NCBI RefSeq assembly: GCF_014892515.1
Contig: NZ_JADBGR010000101.1
Span: 62,001-126,000 of the forward strand
Length of the DNA: 64,000 bases
Origin: Myceligenerans pegani
Lineage (GTDB): Bacteria; Actinomycetota; Actinomycetes; Actinomycetales; Cellulomonadaceae
Direction: 5' to 3'
This document shows, piece after piece, positions 55,549 to 63,136 of the stretch (the first letter of the stretch is position 1; each line of letters begins with the position of its first letter). The translations under genes were made by a program, and so were the position numbers. The notes below the pieces were generated by a model. That model was not told where the DNA came from. It made no database searches and worked only from the letters and a program-made list of their open reading frames with translations.

Positions 55549-55669
55549 CAACAACGCTGCCGGTCTGGACGAACCCGGACTTCGCCGAGGACATCCGCCG
55601 CACGACGCTACGTGAGCATGGTGTCAACGAGCTCCTCGCAGTGTTGCACGACGTGCGAACGATCTGGAC
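55545..55669 (+). pseudogene. N-terminal part of the TPR-like two-TM gene, separated by a frameshift
   Basis: A GTG at 55545 overlapping the dioxygenase stop (GTGA) opens MTTTLPVWTNPDFAEDIRR and continues to LLAVLHDVR near 55658. Past this point the coding signal jumps to the frame of NDLDVRFSCLYAVLQLLH. One missing base near 55658 would restore a continuous 327-codon gene. Either a real mutation, programmed frameshifting or a sequence error explains it. Confidence 0.7.
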
Positions 55670-56524
55670 GTGCGCTTCTCCTGCCTGTACGCCGTCCTGC
55701 AGCTCCTGCACCGTCAGGACCGCGACGTCGACTACGGCCGGCTGGTGGAGGAGTACGAGGACGAGTTCGGCGACAACCCCTACTTCCACACCTTCCGTGC
55801 CACCCGCCTGATCGGCGATCGCACCTCCGGCGCGAACCTCGCCCGTGCCCTGCGGCACAGCGAACGCGCCATCAAGGTGCTGGGCGATCGGGCGGGCGTG
55901 TGGCATCAGTACGCCGCGATCGCCGCCGACCTCGGCGAGGCCGAACCTGCCCGGCTCACCCCGGCGATTCTTGAACGTGCACTGGTGTGCGTGGAGAACG
56001 CGATGAGCATGTCCAACCGAGACAACCCCAACTTCCACTTCACCCGCGCCCGGCTCCTGCAGTCCGACGGACAGATCGACGATGCCCTGTCCGAGGTCCA
56101 GATCGCTATCCACCGCCAGCGCACCGACGTCCCTGGCGACGAACGTCGCATCGCCCGCTTCGAAGGCTTGCGCACCCGGCTGCTCGTAGAACGTCAGGGC
56201 CACCGGCTCCTGCACGAGATCGGCCAAGCCCGGCGAGATCTCGACGGCTCCCGCTCCGACCAGGTCCAGCTGCTGGGCGTGCTGGCCGCCGTCATCGCGC
56301 TGATCACCGCGGCGGTCACGATCGCCACCCAGCTAACCGTGAACGAGGCGATCCCCCTGCTCATCGCCGCCACCGGTAGCGTCACGCTCGCGTTCTCCTG
56401 TTTGCTGTGGGCGGGAGGCATCGCCAAACCCGCACGCCTGATCCCCGGGTTCGTGCTCGGCACTCTCCTCATGCTCGCGGCGCTGCATCTGTCCGGTCAG
56501 ATCGACCTGATCTGGTGGACCTGA
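55670..56524 (+). CDS. TPR-like helical protein with two C-terminal transmembrane helices
   Basis: 284 residues from an internal GTG. Residues 1-180 are helical and repeat-like (LARALRHSERAIKVLGDRAG, LERALVCVENAMSMSN, FHFTRARLLQSDGQIDDAL), resembling a tetratricopeptide solenoid. The C-terminus has two to three hydrophobic helices (VQLLGVLAAVIALITAAVTI, LIAATGSVTLAFSCLLWAG and LIPGFVLGTLLMLAALHL). The natural start is probably 55545, in another frame, translationally coupled to the dioxygenase. The topology, a cytosolic helical sensor on a membrane anchor, occurs in several defence and signalling proteins, but no family is recognised. Confidence 0.7.
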   Translation: MRFSCLYAVLQLLHRQDRDVDYGRLVEEYEDEFGDNPYFHTFRATRLIGDRTSGANLARALRHSERAIKVLGDRAGVWHQYAAIAADLGEAEPARLTPAILERALVCVENAMSMSNRDNPNFHFTRARLLQSDGQIDDALSEVQIAIHRQRTDVPGDERRIARFEGLRTRLLVERQGHRLLHEIGQARRDLDGSRSDQVQLLGVLAAVIALITAAVTIATQLTVNEAIPLLIAATGSVTLAFSCLLWAGGIAKPARLIPGFVLGTLLMLAALHLSGQIDLIWWT

Positions 56525-56580
56525 CCCACCCGACTCGTCCGCCTCTACCCATCCGCCCTCCGACGACAGGCCCGCCCGGC

Positions 56581-57411
56581 ATGACCATCACGAAGCTCCA
56601 GCTCCTGGACACCGCCACCAGCAAGGGCGAGGGCGACATGTACGAGGACCTGGCAGGCGGGGTTGGCCCGTACGCATGGATGTTCGACGGCGCCACCGAC
56701 ATGCCAGCGACCTATTGCCCGCAACCGCACGTGACCGGCGCGTACTGGCTCGCCCACCACGGCGACGCCTGGCTCAGCAGACATGCCAGCGACCAAGAAC
56801 CTCACACCCTACTGTCCGACCTGGCCGCAGCCGTCGACGCCGCCTTGCACGATCGAGGCATGCCTGACGGTGCGCTCCCACCAGCCACCTCTCTGGCCAT
56901 AGCCCACGTGACGGAAAACCGGCTCGAAGCCGCCGTCGTCGGTGACGTGGCCGTCTACAACGTCACCCACAAGGACCTGCTCCTGGATGCGCGGTTCGGC
57001 ACCAACGAACGCACCGCCGTCGCGCAACAGGTCCCGGCCAACGGCAGCAGGCCCGATCGCGAAGTCCGTGCCGCGCAGGTCGACGGGATCGTCGCCCGGC
57101 GTCGCGCCGACCTCGCGGGCCGCAACGGCCCGTGGATTCTGGGCAACAATCCCGCCGTCGGCACCGGCGCTCTACGCCGTACCTGGCCCATGGCGAGAGG
57201 CGACCTGGTCCTGCTCGCGACCGACGGCTTCACCCGCGCGGTCACGGACTACGACATCGCGACTTCCTGGGACGACCTTGCCGACATGATCCTCGCCCAC
57301 GGCATCCAGGACGTGATCGACCACATCCGCCACCTCGAAGCCGGCCTCGACCGCACGATGTTCTTCAAGAAGTCCGACGACGCCTGCGCGGCACTCTACC
57401 GCCGCGCCTGA
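56581..57411 (+). CDS. PP2C-family protein phosphatase-like protein
   Basis: A 276-residue metal-dependent Ser/Thr phosphatase fold. Metal-binding motifs are WMFDGATDM near the N-terminus, VGDVAVY, LLATDGFTRAVTDYD and the C-terminal KKSDDACAALY, with all key Asp residues present. The GED at KGEGDMYEDL is the usual entry strand. It would dephosphorylate proteins, or act as a nucleotide-signalling phosphatase. It starts 57 bp after the TM-protein gene and ends 14 bp before the NUDIX gene, in one operon. No kinase is encoded nearby. Confidence 0.82.
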   Translation: MTITKLQLLDTATSKGEGDMYEDLAGGVGPYAWMFDGATDMPATYCPQPHVTGAYWLAHHGDAWLSRHASDQEPHTLLSDLAAAVDAALHDRGMPDGALPPATSLAIAHVTENRLEAAVVGDVAVYNVTHKDLLLDARFGTNERTAVAQQVPANGSRPDREVRAAQVDGIVARRRADLAGRNGPWILGNNPAVGTGALRRTWPMARGDLVLLATDGFTRAVTDYDIATSWDDLADMILAHGIQDVIDHIRHLEAGLDRTMFFKKSDDACAALYRRA

Positions 57412-57425
57412 CCGATAGGCCCACC

Positions 57426-57881
57426 GTGCTCAACACCCGCTCCCACGCCGAGCCCTACCTGATCGAACGCAACCCCGGCTACTTCGAGTACCAGCTGCCC
57501 GTCTCCGTCAAAGCTGTCATCGCCTGGGGTGATCGGCTCCCGCTGCTGAAGAACGAACGCGACGAGTGGGAGCTGCCCGGGGGCAAGCTCGACGTCGGCG
57601 AGACACCCGCCGAAACGCTCACGCGCGAGATCCGCGAGGAACTCGGCTGGGACACCACCGTCACCGACCCCTACTACGCCTGGGTCTACCAGATCCGACC
57701 CGAGCGACACGTCTTCGTCCTGACCTACCTCGCCCGCTACAACGGCGATGCTCCGCCCGCCTACTCCCACGAACACAAGGAACTCGTCCTCCTGCGGCCT
57801 GATGAGGTCGACGCACTCACCATGCCCCAGGACTACAAGAGCGCCATCCACCAGGCCGTCGAACGCGGGCACTTCGCCTGA
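57426..57881 (+). CDS. NUDIX hydrolase
   Basis: A 151-residue Nudix hydrolase with a complete box, GGKLDVGETPAETLTREIRE followed by ELGW, fitting GX5EX7REUXEEXGU. It would hydrolyse a nucleoside diphosphate linked to another moiety. The GTG at 57426 and the 14-bp gap to the PP2C gene are duplicated in the pseudogene at 39355. It is the last gene of the four-gene module and is followed by a hairpin and then CRISPR array 3. The substrate cannot be inferred from sequence. Confidence 0.9.
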   Translation: MLNTRSHAEPYLIERNPGYFEYQLPVSVKAVIAWGDRLPLLKNERDEWELPGGKLDVGETPAETLTREIREELGWDTTVTDPYYAWVYQIRPERHVFVLTYLARYNGDAPPAYSHEHKELVLLRPDEVDALTMPQDYKSAIHQAVERGHFA

Positions 57882-57888
57882 GCTAGGG

Positions 57889-57917
57889 CCCACCGCGTGA
57901 CCCCGGCGCGCGGTGGG
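57889..57917 (+). terminator. Hairpin terminator after the NUDIX gene
   Basis: Perfect 9-bp arms CCCACCGCG (57889-57897) and CGCGGTGGG (57909-57917) begin 8 bp after the NUDIX stop. No U-run follows, so efficiency is uncertain. The remaining 57918-58020 has no gene. Confidence 0.65.
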
Positions 57918-58020
57918 CAAGAGCCCTCAGTTCGAACGTCGTGAGATGGCCGCTCTCGCAGGCGGGATTACTCCGCGCGGGAAGCACAAACTGATCCGCA
58001 CTCCGTCACCTGTCGGCTCG

Positions 58021-58654
58021 GAGTCACCCCCGCGTTGGCGGGGACTGCGACGCCGAGCACGTCCAGGCCGACATCTCCAACGGATCACCCCCGCGTCGGC
58101 GGGGAGCACATGTCGGTCCGGGATGCGTCGGGCCGCAGGTCGGGGTCACCCCCGCGTCGGCGGGGACTGCTTCACCGGTATCGGTCCGCTGCGCTGGCTG
58201 GCCGGGCCACCCCGCATCGGCGGGGGACTGCATGGTCTCCAGCACGTCGGCCTTGCGGCCGTCGGGGTCAACCCCGCGGCGGCGGGGAGCACGCCGGCAT
58301 CCCGGGAGCGCTGGAGCTGGCCTCCGGGTCACCCCCGCGGCCGGGGGCGGGGAGCACCTCGGCCTGCAGTACCGCACCCGAGGTCGACCTGGGGCCACCC
58401 CCGCGTCGGCGGGGAGCACGACGCAGCCCAGGAATCTAGACCGCGCGACTACGGGTCACCCCCGCGTCGGCGGGGAACACGAACTCGGCCAGACCCGCCG
58501 GCTGGCCGCCGGCGGGTCACCCCCGCGCTGGCGGGGACTCGGAACCTCCCCGTCACACACCACCGGATCACCCCCGCGCCGGCGGGGAAAACAGCGATCC
58601 AGGCAGTACGACGTTGCTGCGCAACGGGATCACCCCCGCTCGGGCGGGGAACGG
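58021..58654 (-). CRISPR. CRISPR array 3, decayed mosaic of both repeat types
   Basis: Eleven repeat-like units start at 58021, 58082, 58143, 58204, 58265, 58326, 58392, 58453, 58514, 58565 and 58627. The first ends in ACTGC with the array 2 GTTGG stem, the second is an intact array 1 repeat, and later ones mix both or carry indels (the unit at 58326 is 32 bp). Spacing is mostly 61 bp, dropping to 51 near the end. No leader resembling those of arrays 1 and 2 follows, so it is probably inactive. Confidence 0.88.
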
Positions 58655-58655
58655 T

Positions 58656-58751
58656 TGAGGGCAACGGAGGTTGCCCTCAGAGCACCGGCAAGGCTACACG
58701 CACTACATCAAGAGCTACGTTGCTCAGCCTCGTCGTGACCTACGTTGCTCA
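58656..58751. promoter_or_regulatory. Hairpin and direct repeats where the array 3 leader should be
   Basis: A perfect 10-bp-arm hairpin (TGAGGGCAAC at 58656-58665 with GTTGCCCTCA at 58670-58679) abuts the last repeat. CTACGTTGCTCA then occurs twice (58715-58726 and 58740-58751). The 58655-58880 stretch has no confident gene. Confidence 0.55.
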
Positions 58752-58880
58752 TCACCGTCGTACTGCTCCACCTTGCTGCTCTGCTACGCTCTCCGACGTC
58801 AAACAACGCTTTGACCAGCACCGCCAGCACCTGCACGTCAGCACCTGACCCGATCGCCCGTGAAGGGATTGGAGCACTTG

Positions 58881-58985
58881 ATGGCACTACAACGGTCTAC
58901 TGGCGCGACGCCAACTCGCCCGACGATGCACCACCATCCACGCGCGGCACGCGCCGACCGCATGCCCAGCAAGGAATGGTTGTGA
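58881..58985 (+). CDS. 34-residue small protein coupled to the next gene
   Basis: ATG 58881 with GGAG six bases upstream opens a 34-residue frame, MALQRSTGATPTRPT, then HHH and a basic end (RADRMPSKEWL). Its stop overlaps a GTG (GTGA) that starts the membrane protein. The ribosome site and overlap argue for translation, at least as a leader peptide. No family is recognised. Confidence 0.4.
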   Translation: MALQRSTGATPTRPTMHHHPRAARADRMPSKEWL

Positions 58986-59290
58986 GACTTCGAATGCTGC
59001 TGCACAACCCCATCTCGCACTCGTTGGCGATCGTCCCGACGGTCATGGCCGATGCTCCGTGGTGGGCAGTGACGCTGCTGGGTGGCGGCATCATTCTCAT
59101 TGGACTCGTGAAGGCGCTCCTTCCTACGGACTCTGGCCACCTACTCAGACTCTGGCTTCGATTCCTCGACGGGTTCACTCCCCCGAGGTCCGCGCCACAG
59201 ACCGAAGGAAGGTTGAACAACCCGGACTGGAGACTCCTGATCGCAGGCGCTGTCGCAATCGCGCTGCTCGGACTGATCGACTGCGTATGA
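58982..59290 (+). CDS. Small two-TM membrane protein
   Basis: 102 residues from GTG 58982, which overlaps the preceding small frame; ATG 58976 is an alternative. Two hydrophobic segments are clear: WWAVTLLGGGIILIGLVKAL and LLIAGAVAIALLGLIDCV, joined by a charged loop (RLWLRFLDGFTPPRS). The function is unknown. It lies between the decayed array and the convergent minus-strand hypothetical operon. Codon use is less GC-extreme than in the metabolic genes, in line with accessory DNA. Confidence 0.55.
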   Translation: MRLRMLLHNPISHSLAIVPTVMADAPWWAVTLLGGGIILIGLVKALLPTDSGHLLRLWLRFLDGFTPPRSAPQTEGRLNNPDWRLLIAGAVAIALLGLIDCV

Positions 59291-59383
59291 GCAAGTCCCG
59301 CGCGTGCGACTGAGCCGTCAAGACTGAGAGCGCGGACCTCAGAGGACGGCCGCGACCTGCTGTCCCACAGCCGCCCATTCGGA

Positions 59384-59827
59384 TCAGACGTAACGCGCAG
59401 ACCGCCGCTTCAGGTACGTGCGTTGGCGTTCGATCAGACGGCCGACGACGAGGGCGATGACGCTGAGAGGTCCGGCGATTGCGAACTTGGTCATGTTCCA
59501 CAGCCCCCAGAGCATTCCGAGGATGTAGATGTCGTTGCCGCTGGTCGCATGCTCGAAAAGCATGACGCACAGCGCGTAGAACGTGCTGGCGAGCGCGGCG
59601 ACGGGCATGCCCCAGGCGCGGTTGGGGCGTCGGAACATCCACAGGATCAGCAGAGTGGACGGGGTCCAGGCGACCGGCAGGCGCACGGATCTGCTGTGGT
59701 CGGTCCCGCCATCCTGGACGGGCTCGAGGTTGGCCCGTGTCTGGTAGGTCGGGATGGTCGACGGCGGCAGGGCTGCCGGTCCGGCGGCGGGGTGCGTGGC
59801 GATGTATCTGGCCCATTCAGGTGTCAT
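59384..59827 (-). CDS. Hypothetical membrane protein
   Basis: A 147-residue protein with a Pro/Thr-rich N-terminal cytoplasmic part and about three hydrophobic helices (STLLILWMF, MPVAALASTFYALCVMLF and ILGMLWGLWNMTKFAIAGPL), then a basic end (LIERQRTYLKRR). AGGAGGCAGGAG precedes the ATG, an unusually strong site. It is the last gene of the minus-strand series that begins at 62122. I do not recognise a family; proteins of this kind occur in actinomycete integrative elements. Confidence 0.65.
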   Translation of the reverse strand: MTPEWARYIATHPAAGPAALPPSTIPTYQTRANLEPVQDGGTDHSRSVRLPVAWTPSTLLILWMFRRPNRAWGMPVAALASTFYALCVMLFEHATSGNDIYILGMLWGLWNMTKFAIAGPLSVIALVVGRLIERQRTYLKRRSARYV

Positions 59828-59890
59828 AGCTCCTGCCTCCTTTCGTCCGCGTGCCCGCGTTCGACGGTACGCGCGGATCGGCTTCGTGCA

Positions 59891-60277
59891 TCAACGGGCC
59901 GGTTCCGCGTCGCGGCGTGGCATTGGCTCTGTGCGCGGCCCGTCGGGAGTGTCGCGGTGTACCCGCAGGAGGTGTGCGCCTGACCGGGTGGCTCTCCAAG
60001 CGCCCCGGAGTCCGAGATCGGTCGTGGCGTAGCTGTACCCGGACGCGGTCAGTGCGTGTTCGACCTGCCGCATCGTCGTCCCGACGGCGGCCGGGAGGCG
60101 CGCGGGATGACTTGCGGTCGGCCGGTCGCCGGTGGTGACGGTCAGCAGGTGGCATGTCACAAGCGCGTGCCCGGGCCCGTGGATGGCGTGGACGACGACG
60201 TCGGGCCCGGGCGGGATCTGGGTCATCGCGGCGCGGATCTGTGCGATCAGCGCGTGCAGGTCGGCCGTCCGGGTCAT
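59891..60277 (-). CDS. Hypothetical protein
   Basis: A 128-residue soluble protein, MTRTADLHALIAQIRAAMTQ, with a central beta segment (VVVHAIHGPGHALVTCHLL) and a conserved-looking MRQVEHALTASGYSYATTD. No family is recognised. The GGGAG site and the 4-bp ATGA overlap with the small frame upstream support the start. It lies in an operon of similar small proteins probably under control of the GntR/KorSA-like regulator. Confidence 0.6.
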   Translation of the reverse strand: MTRTADLHALIAQIRAAMTQIPPGPDVVVHAIHGPGHALVTCHLLTVTTGDRPTASHPARLPAAVGTTMRQVEHALTASGYSYATTDLGLRGAWRATRSGAHLLRVHRDTPDGPRTEPMPRRDAEPAR

Positions 60278-60420
60278 CGCGGCGTCTCCCTGTTAGGGAC
60301 ATCGAGCCGGGTGCGGACGCTGTAGCGCTCACGCGGCCGAGCAGCGCCAGAATCGTGCGAACCTCGCTGCGGGCTGACAGTGGTCCGGGCGGTGTCCTTC
60401 CTGCTCCGGATAGGGCTCAT
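60274..60420 (-). CDS. 48-residue basic small protein
   Basis: ATG 60420 follows AGAGGA and opens MSPIRSRKDTARTTVSPQ; the frame ends at 60274, overlapping the next start (ATGA). It starts 8 bp after the preceding gene's stop, so it fits without gaps in the operon. It is rich in Arg, Ser and Thr and has no recognised domain. The tight packing and ribosome site are the evidence for translation. Confidence 0.5.
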   Translation of the reverse strand: MSPIRSRKDTARTTVSPQRGSHDSGAARPRERYSVRTRLDVPNRETPR

Positions 60421-60428
60421 CGTTCCTC

Positions 60429-61131
60429 TCATCGTTGTGCCTGCGTCCCGGGCACGACGAGTCGTACCCGCCAGCCGTCGCCTTGGCGGAACAGGGCGGC
60501 GGGGAGCTGGTCGGTGTAGGGGGCGCCCGCGTAGCGCCAGGTGGCGATCAGCTTGTACAGCCGGGTCACGGACGTCGAGCGCGGGGAGGCGATCACGTCG
60601 GTGCCCGTGAGCAGCGCGACCTCCGCGGCGCCGGCGTGGACGGCGTGGCCGCCGATCCCGAGCGCGACACTCTGAGCGGTGGTGGCGGTGAACAGCCCGT
60701 CGGGCGCGTGCGCGAGGATCCAGTTCTTCACGTGGACGGAGTCCTCGGGATCATCGGTCCACGGCGTCGCGGTCCCGGTGCGCGCGGCGGTCAGCCACCG
60801 GTCGGCGGTCGACGGATCGGTGTGGCGTTCGGTGGCCAGGACGTGGTCGGGGCCTTGGCGCACGATCGTGTACGACGACGAGCTTGCCCCCGCGTGGAGC
60901 ATCAGGGTCGGTGATGCCTCGCCGGCGTGGACCACGGCGTCCCCGGCTCCCGTTTCGCGTGACGGAGACCCTCGCGTCGGTTCCGGGCAGGTTCCCGATC
61001 TGGCACCACATCACCACCCGCTCGCCGTCGGCCAGGGTGGCCAGGACCGTGGCCGGAATGATGCTCGCCGATCGCTCGGTGACGTCCGGCCGCTTCGGGT
61101 CGTCGGCATGTCTCGGATTTGGCGTGTTCAT
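60429..61131 (-). pseudogene. Frameshifted hypothetical gene
   Basis: ATG 61131 overlaps the HAD gene stop (ATGA) and opens MNTPNPRHADDPKRPDVTER, continuing to ADGERVVMWCQIG and ARVSVTR. Near 60965 the coding signal moves to another frame (ETGAGDAVVHAGEASPTLML), which runs to 60429 with SVHVKNWILAHAPDGLF. One inserted base would restore a single reading frame of about 234 codons. The downstream half alone (168 residues from a GTG at 60935) might be made, but lacks a ribosome site. No family is recognised. Confidence 0.65.
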
Positions 61132-61787
61132 CGCGGCGCCGCCAGGGTGTGCACTACGTCGTCGGCCGCGCTCCGCGACGCCTCTTGAGCGGTGACGTCG
61201 CACAAGTCGGGCCCTGTCGGGATGACCTTCAGGCCGGTGCTCGCGGCCAGCATGTCCGCGTACTCGCGAATCCCTGCGGCGTGCAGGCGCGCCAGGCTCG
61301 TCGTCGTGCCCCGCGACCGGGCCCGTGGCGTCCGCTCCGGGACGCCGCTCGGGAGTTCGGTGCCCAAGCGTCGGTTGATCCGTCGACCGGTCCCGACGTC
61401 CTCGGCGGCGACCAGGGTCCCGGCCGGGAACTGGAGGTCTTCCAGCGCCAGCTTCAACGCGGACAGGTCGAACGTGACCGCGTCCAACAGCTCGTACCCG
61501 CCGGGCATTGCCCCATCCAGGCGCACGGCCAACGCCCCATGCGAGCAGAGCCCGTACCCCTCCCGGACTCCGAACCCCCTGGCCAGCTGCAGGAGCCCGG
61601 ACAGCGACTGGCTAGTAGAGAGCACGACGTCGCACCCTGTCGCGAGCAGCAGCTCCAGTGATTCCAGCGCCCGTGCAGCATCCTGCCGAGCGGTGACGGC
61701 GAGGTCGGCATCCGCGTCCAGGACGACTACACGCGCGGTGCTCCCCAGAGTCTCTTCGACGGGGACGGTCTCGTCGGCGCGGATCAT
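61128..61787 (-). CDS. HAD-like hydrolase with altered motif I
   Basis: A 219-residue protein with a Cof/HAD-like layout. VVLDADADLAVT sits where the nucleophile DxDGT motif is expected but lacks the T of motif I at its usual position. CDVVLSTSQSLSGLLQL resembles motif II (T/S-G-R in active enzymes), and GLCSHGALAVRLDG resembles the ENGA segment. It may be a non-catalytic or divergent phosphatase. The start and stop both overlap neighbours by 4 bp (ATGA), within the minus-strand operon. Confidence 0.6.
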   Translation of the reverse strand: MIRADETVPVEETLGSTARVVVLDADADLAVTARQDAARALESLELLLATGCDVVLSTSQSLSGLLQLARGFGVREGYGLCSHGALAVRLDGAMPGGYELLDAVTFDLSALKLALEDLQFPAGTLVAAEDVGTGRRINRRLGTELPSGVPERTPRARSRGTTTSLARLHAAGIREYADMLAASTGLKVIPTGPDLCDVTAQEASRSAADDVVHTLAAPR

Positions 61788-62122
61788 CGGAAGTCTCCTG
61801 ACCCGAGGTATCCCGAACCGAGAGCCCGGGCCGGATCGCGCAGCTGCGAGCGCACCTGAACCTCCAGCCCGTCACGCCGCCCCGACCACAGCGTGTACCC
61901 CGGCACGAGCAGCCGGTGGTCCAGCGGGTTGTCACAACCCAGCAGACGAGCGATCCGTTCGCCGTCGGACAGGTCATGCGGCTGCACACACAGCCAGCCA
62001 CGCGCCGTCGTGACCATCGCGACTCTGTCACGCCCTGCCGCGCGCACGAGCTCCGCCGCGGTCTCCAAGGACCGCAGCAGCACGTCGTCGGGCGCGTCCT
62101 TATCGTGGAATTCCGGTCTCAT
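61784..62122 (-). CDS. Hypothetical protein, first gene of the minus-strand operon
   Basis: A 112-residue soluble protein starting MRPEFHDKDAPDDVLLRSLE, with VAMVTTARGWLCVQPHDLSD and GYTLWSGRRDGLEVQVRSQL. No family is recognised. ATG 62122 follows GGAGA. It is the promoter-proximal gene of the series ending at 59384 and faces the divergent GntR gene across the 62235-62260 inverted repeat, so it is probably repressed by that regulator. Confidence 0.6.
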   Translation of the reverse strand: MRPEFHDKDAPDDVLLRSLETAAELVRAAGRDRVAMVTTARGWLCVQPHDLSDGERIARLLGCDNPLDHRLLVPGYTLWSGRRDGLEVQVRSQLRDPARALGSGYLGSGDFR

Positions 62123-62234
62123 GCCGTTCTCCTCTCCCGTGGTCCGCGACGACTTCCAGGGACCCTCTGCCGCTGCCGAAGCAGTTCGCTTCCGCGTCGC
62201 GACGTCCTTCGCATAGGGCATGGTTGCTCGGGTG

Positions 62235-62260
62235 ATATGGATTGTCTGGACAATCCATAT
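62235..62260. promoter_or_regulatory. 26-bp perfect inverted repeat operator of the KorSA-like GntR regulator
   Basis: ATATGGATTGTC (62235-62246), TG, then GACAATCCATAT (62249-62260) has 12 perfectly paired bases per arm. The core GTCTGGACAATCC recurs at 62311-62323 nearer the GntR start, 67 bp centre to centre. The site lies between two divergent operons. GntR/HutC regulators of actinomycete integrative elements bind TTGTC/GACAA symmetric sites, so this assignment is likely. Confidence 0.8.
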
Positions 62261-62347
62261 AATGCAGCCGATCACAGGTTGCCCATGCCGTCAAGAGGAT
62301 CGAATAGACTGTCTGGACAATCCAACGATCAAGGGGAGGGCACGCCT

Positions 62348-63136
62348 GTGGCAGCAGCGCCGAAGCGCAGGCGGGTCGGCAAGGTCGAGATCGCCACCGA
62401 CCTGCGAAACCAGATCGTCCGTGGCGACCTCGGCGAGGGCGACCAGCTCCCCACAGAGGCCGCCCTGATCGACCGGTACGGCACCTCGCGCAACACCGTC
62501 CGCGAGGGACTGGCGATCCTCGTCGGCGAAGGGTTGGTCGTCGCGAAGCGACCCCACGGCTACTTCGTTCGGGACGGACACCGCATGGAGTACCGCCCGC
62601 AGTCGGACCTGACCGTTCGCCCCGACGACGTCCCCAAGGACGTGTTCCTGACCGAACTCGCCGACGCCGGCCGAACACCGACCCAAACCATCGACGTGGC
62701 GATCGTGCGCCCTCCGGCCGACGTCGCGGCACGACTTGGTCTCAGCGACGACGAGCACGCCGTGGTCCGGCGCCGCGTCCGCTTCCTCGAGGGCGCGCCG
62801 TACATGACCAACGACAGCTACTTCCCGCTCACCCTCGCCCAGGGCACGGCCATCATGTCGCCGGAGGACATCGCCCGAGGCGCGAACCGCGTCCTGGCCG
62901 ACGCCGGCCACGTCCAGGTGCGCGCCGTCGACGAGTTCACCATCCGCATGCCCACCCCGGACGAACAGCACAGGCTCGCCCTCGGCCCGGGAACACCGGT
63001 CGCCCGGCAGTTCACCACGGGATACGACCGCCACGGCAAGGCCCTGCGTGTCGCCATCACGATCCTGCCCGGGGACCGGCACACCATCGTGATCGACCGC
63101 CCAGGGCTGCCCGACCCCGAAGCCGAGCCCTCGTGA
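62348..63136 (+). CDS. GntR/HutC-family regulator with UTRA domain (KorSA-like)
   Basis: A 262-residue regulator with an N-terminal winged helix (LPTEAALIDRYGTSRNTVRE) and a C-terminal UTRA effector domain (VVRRRVRFLEGAPYMTNDSY, then VAITILPGDRHTIVID). GTG 62348 is chosen because GGGGAGGG lies just upstream. HutC-type regulators called KorSA control excision and transfer genes in actinomycete integrative elements; this one resembles them in length and operator style. The 4-bp overlap with the GNAT gene (GTGA) indicates an operon. A free-living HutC regulator is the alternative. Confidence 0.85.
   Translation: MAAAPKRRRVGKVEIATDLRNQIVRGDLGEGDQLPTEAALIDRYGTSRNTVREGLAILVGEGLVVAKRPHGYFVRDGHRMEYRPQSDLTVRPDDVPKDVFLTELADAGRTPTQTIDVAIVRPPADVAARLGLSDDEHAVVRRRVRFLEGAPYMTNDSYFPLTLAQGTAIMSPEDIARGANRVLADAGHVQVRAVDEFTIRMPTPDEQHRLALGPGTPVARQFTTGYDRHGKALRVAITILPGDRHTIVIDRPGLPDPEAEPS

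Noticed and set aside
57132..57425. Upstream in-frame extension of the NUDIX gene to 57132
   Set aside because: It would overlap most of the PP2C 3' half in another frame. The GTG at 57426 fits family length and the 14-bp gap after the PP2C stop.
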